Shown here piece by piece: positions 63,977 to 64,000 of a stretch of DNA of 64,000 bases. The stretch comes from Acetobacter syzygii. Its GTDB lineage: Bacteria > Pseudomonadota > Alphaproteobacteria > Acetobacterales > Acetobacteraceae. Numbering within the stretch: position 1 is the stretch's first letter; the number at the start of each line of letters is the position of its first letter. The notes under the pieces are model-generated. The model searched no databases and was not told where the DNA came from. It saw only the letters and a list, made by a program, of their open reading frames with translations. The DNA lies in the NCBI RefSeq assembly GCF_000964225.1, contig NZ_BAMZ01000007.1:1-64000 (forward strand). Reading direction: 5' to 3'. A program made the position numbers and the translations under genes.

Positions 63977-64000
63977 GGTGACTCCGTAGGCCTTTGGGCA

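Noticed and set aside
1-64000. Search for tRNA, rRNA, CRISPR arrays, insertion sequences and phage genes
   Set aside because: No tRNA-like cloverleaf, rRNA segment, regularly spaced repeat, transposase or integrase was seen anywhere in the window.

Overview
The window looks like chromosomal DNA of an acetic acid bacterium (Acetobacteraceae, most likely Acetobacter or a close relative). The PhyR/NepR/EcfG-type stress locus is confined to Alphaproteobacteria. The mix of TonB receptors, PepSY iron-uptake genes, cydDC and a glycerol regulon suits that family. The genus is an inference from gene content; there is no rRNA, tRNA, CRISPR array, transposase or phage gene in the window.

Layout. 1-21.4 kb is dominated by iron acquisition: an SDR tail, a NepI-like exporter, a fecI-fecR-receptor-DUF3649-PepSY-DUF3325 operon, a 1342-residue GAF/GGDEF/EAL protein, an AraC regulator followed by a second siderophore receptor, then a cupin, an FptX-like siderophore permease and a third receptor (frameshifted at a C7 tract) divergent from a PchR-like AraC regulator. 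21.5-28.4 kb holds a nitrilase-family amidase, a short UvrA paralogue, an AraJ-like exporter, a PAS-GGDEF cyclase and a YceI protein. 28.6-44.9 kb is a large accessory catabolic region. On the minus strand it runs LysR, SBP-permease fusion, ATPase, TonB receptor, TIM-barrel isomerase, 2OG-Fe(II) oxygenase and class II aldolase, and then a Dpp-type peptide ABC transporter with no binding protein. Divergently, on the plus strand, are a dimethylargininase-like hydrolase, a GhrA-like reductase and an M20 carbamoylase-like hydrolase. A Tat-signal aminotransferase follows. 46.6-52.7 kb holds Uup and a compact general stress response locus (phyR, two EcfG-like sigma factors, nepR, a HisKA_2 kinase). 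52.8-64 kb is conserved housekeeping: cydDC, an OmpA-like lipoprotein, recQ, the glycerol regulon glpR-glpD-glpF-glpK and a PCuAC copper chaperone.

How the parts work together. The three iron loci each pair an outer-membrane receptor with its own regulator (FecI/FecR or AraC) and, in two cases, inner-membrane partners. The catabolic region supplies outer-membrane, periplasmic and inner-membrane transport for a nitrogen-rich compound, together with enzymes that can cut guanidino or ureido groups, hydroxylate, cleave aldols and reduce 2-keto acids; its substrate cannot be read from sequence. Under stress the kinase would phosphorylate PhyR, which would sequester NepR and release the sigma factors. 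GlpF, GlpK and GlpD take glycerol to dihydroxyacetone phosphate under GlpR control.

Start sites were chosen from visible Shine-Dalgarno sequences where possible; alternatives are given in the entries. All functions are from reading sequence motifs, without database searches.
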